This document shows, in pieces, positions 7,124 through 8,481 of a stretch of 8,481 nt of DNA (within the stretch, counting starts at the first letter, position 1; the number at the start of each line of letters is the position of its first letter). Source of the stretch: Pseudomonadota bacterium (GTDB lineage: Bacteria; Pseudomonadota; Gammaproteobacteria; Burkholderiales; Burkholderiaceae). Location: the NCBI GenBank assembly GCA_963205525.1, contig CAUJJP010000121.1, positions 1 to 8,481 on the forward strand, in the 5' to 3' direction. A program made the position numbers and the translations under genes. Under the pieces are notes generated by a model. The model worked only from the letters and a program-made list of their open reading frames with translations. It searched no databases and had not been told where the DNA came from.

Positions 7124-8481
7124 ATGGCCCGCCGATCTTCCCGTGTATGCGCCGGTCTTGCCGCGCTGGTCTGGCTGGCGGCAGCCGGTCCCGCCGCGGC
7201 GACGCCGGAAAAGGCCGCGTCCTTCTACGAGGACGCCCGGCTGCGCTACGACAAGCGCGACCTGCCCGGCGCGGCGCTGCAGCTGAAAAACGCGCTGCAG
7301 GAGGACAAGGGCATGCTGGCGGCACACCTGCTGCTGGGCAAGGTCTTGTTCGAGGCCGGCCAGCTCCAGGCCGCCGAGGCGGCGCTGGACGAAGCCCTGA
7401 GCCGGGGCGTGAACCGCTCCGAGGTGCTGCCGCTGCTCGGCCGCGTCTACCTGCGTCAGGGCAACCCGGACAAGCTGCTGGACCGCGTCGACGTTGCCGG
7501 CATGCCGCCCGCGCTGCTGGCCGACATCCTGACCCTGCGCGGCTCGGCGCAGGCGATGGCGGGCAAGCTCTCCACCGCCTCCGCCACCTTCGAGCGCGCG
7601 CGCCAGGCCAACCCGAAGTCGGCCGAGCCCATGATCGCCGAGGCGCCCATGCTGCTGCGCTACGGCCAGGCCGACCGCGCGTTCGAGCTCGCCAGGCAGG
7701 CCACCGAGCTGGAACCCGGCAACGCCATGGCCTGGCACCAGCTCGGCAACATCGAGCAGGTGCGCGGCAGGCTGGACGCCGCGCTCGCCGCGCAGGACAA
7801 GGCGCTCGCGATCGCGCCCAAGCTGGTCGACGCCCACGTCGCGCGCGCCACGCTGCTGATCGCGCTCAACCGAACTGCAGACGCCCAGGCCCTGCTGCAG
7901 CAGCTTGCCGACTGGAAGGTCGTCGAGCCGCGCGCCTCCTACCTGCGCGCCGCACTGCGTGCCGCCGCCGGCGACAGCGCGGGTGCCACCGCCGACTGGC
8001 GCGAAGCCGCCGAGCTGATCGACATCATGCCGCCCGCGCTGCGCGCCGCCAGCGAGCCGCTGCTGCTGGCGGGCGCCTTGTCGCACCGCGCGCTCGGCAA
8101 CCTGCAGAAGGCCCGCGAGTACCTCGACACCCTGCTCGCCCGCAACGCCAAGCACTTCGCCGCCCGCGTCATGCAGGCCAGCTTCCTGCTCGACGCCGGC
8201 GAGGTCGAGAAGGCCAGACCGCTGGTCGAGGAGCTGCTGCGCCTGGCGCCCGAGGAGGCACAGATCCTGCAGCTCGCCGGCCAGCTCGCGCTGGCGCGGC
8301 GCCAGTACGAGCAAGCCACCGGCTACTTCGAGCGCGCGCGCAGCGCCGGCGCCGGCAACGCGGCGCTGCGCGACCTCGCGCTGAGCCAGTTCGCGATCGG
8401 CCAGTCGCGCCAGGCGCTGGCCAACCTGGAGAAGGCCTACGCCAAGAACCCGGCGGACCTGAAGACCGGCATCGAGCTGGC
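7124..8481 (+). CDS. prsT: PEP-CTERM system TPR-repeat protein PrsT, N-terminal part (runs off window)
   Basis: An open frame runs from the ATG at 7124 to the window end, 452 codons without a stop. Residues 1-26 form a signal peptide (basic MARRSSR, hydrophobic core, AAGPAAA then TPEK). The mature part opens with KAASFYEDARL, then GAALQLKNALQ and HLLLGKVLFEAGQ, followed by repeated 34-residue helical pairs with TPR signatures (for example AWHQLGNIEQVRGRLDAAL and FERARQANP). This start-of-protein pattern and the even TPR array match PrsT of PEP-CTERM/exosortase loci, a large protein of about 900 residues thought to assist exopolysaccharide or sorted-protein export. Family members are often called lipoproteins, but the only early cysteine (Cys9) is not in a usable lipobox, so this one looks like a soluble or peripheral periplasmic protein. 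No Shine-Dalgarno site is obvious before the ATG. Another giant TPR protein remains possible, since the C-terminal half is not seen. Confidence 0.8.
   Translation, partial: MARRSSRVCAGLAALVWLAAAGPAAATPEKAASFYEDARLRYDKRDLPGAALQLKNALQEDKGMLAAHLLLGKVLFEAGQLQAAEAALDEALSRGVNRSEVLPLLGRVYLRQGNPDKLLDRVDVAGMPPALLADILTLRGSAQAMAGKLSTASATFERARQANPKSAEPMIAEAPMLLRYGQADRAFELARQATELEPGNAMAWHQLGNIEQVRGRLDAALAAQDKALAIAPKLVDAHVARATLLIALNRTADAQALLQQLADWKVVEPRASYLRAALRAAAGDSAGATADWREAAELIDIMPPALRAASEPLLLAGALSHRALGNLQKAREYLDTLLARNAKHFAARVMQASFLLDAGEVEKARPLVEELLRLAPEEAQILQLAGQLALARRQYEQATGYFERARSAGAGNAALRDLALSQFAIGQSRQALANLEKAYAKNPADLKTGIEL

Overview
The window is very GC-rich (roughly 70% by eye) with dense genes and strong G/C-ending codon bias. 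Together with a PEP-CTERM-system TPR protein of the PrsT type, this suggests a betaproteobacterium of the Rhodocyclales (Thauera/Azoarcus-like). The taxonomic call is inference from composition and gene content; there is no rRNA or tRNA here.

Left part (1-1851). The 3' end of an OsmC-family peroxide/osmotic-stress protein (+) runs towards a LuxR-type regulator (-, 440-1153). Between them, 133-439 is less GC-rich. It holds a candidate 20-codon ORF on the minus strand with a good Shine-Dalgarno site, followed by a terminator-like hairpin. Divergent from luxR is a small tryptophan-rich orphan gene (+, 1242-1661). The 88-bp gap between the two carries an imperfect palindrome that could be an operator. 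The orphan gene is followed by three consecutive hairpins, the last a textbook rho-independent terminator (1770-1819), which separates it from the convergent ABC gene. No luxI is present, so the regulator looks like a LuxR solo, and two tryptophans and a tyrosine of the canonical acyl-homoserine-lactone pocket are replaced.

Middle (1852-6963, all minus). A unit of four genes reads right to left: an exported thioredoxin-fold protein with a long helical C-terminal region, then after 97 bp an exported alpha/beta-hydrolase of the tripeptidyl-aminopeptidase (S33/TAP-like) type, then a NatA-type ABC ATPase and a NatB-type ABC-2 permease. The last three are joined by two 4-nt ATGA stop/start overlaps, so translational coupling is likely. 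The products are two predicted periplasmic proteins (one disulfide-active, one cysteine-rich peptidase) and one inner-membrane exporter.

Right part (6964-8481). A 160-bp divergent promoter region separates the thioredoxin gene from the 5' part of a TPR-repeat protein of the PrsT family (+, 7124 to window end, incomplete). PrsT proteins belong to PEP-CTERM/exosortase exopolysaccharide loci, so the rest of such a locus may lie to the right.

I see no insertion sequence, CRISPR array, tRNA or rRNA. The most unusual items are the LuxR solo with its divergent orphan partner and trailing micro-ORF, and the peptidase plus ABC exporter cassette.
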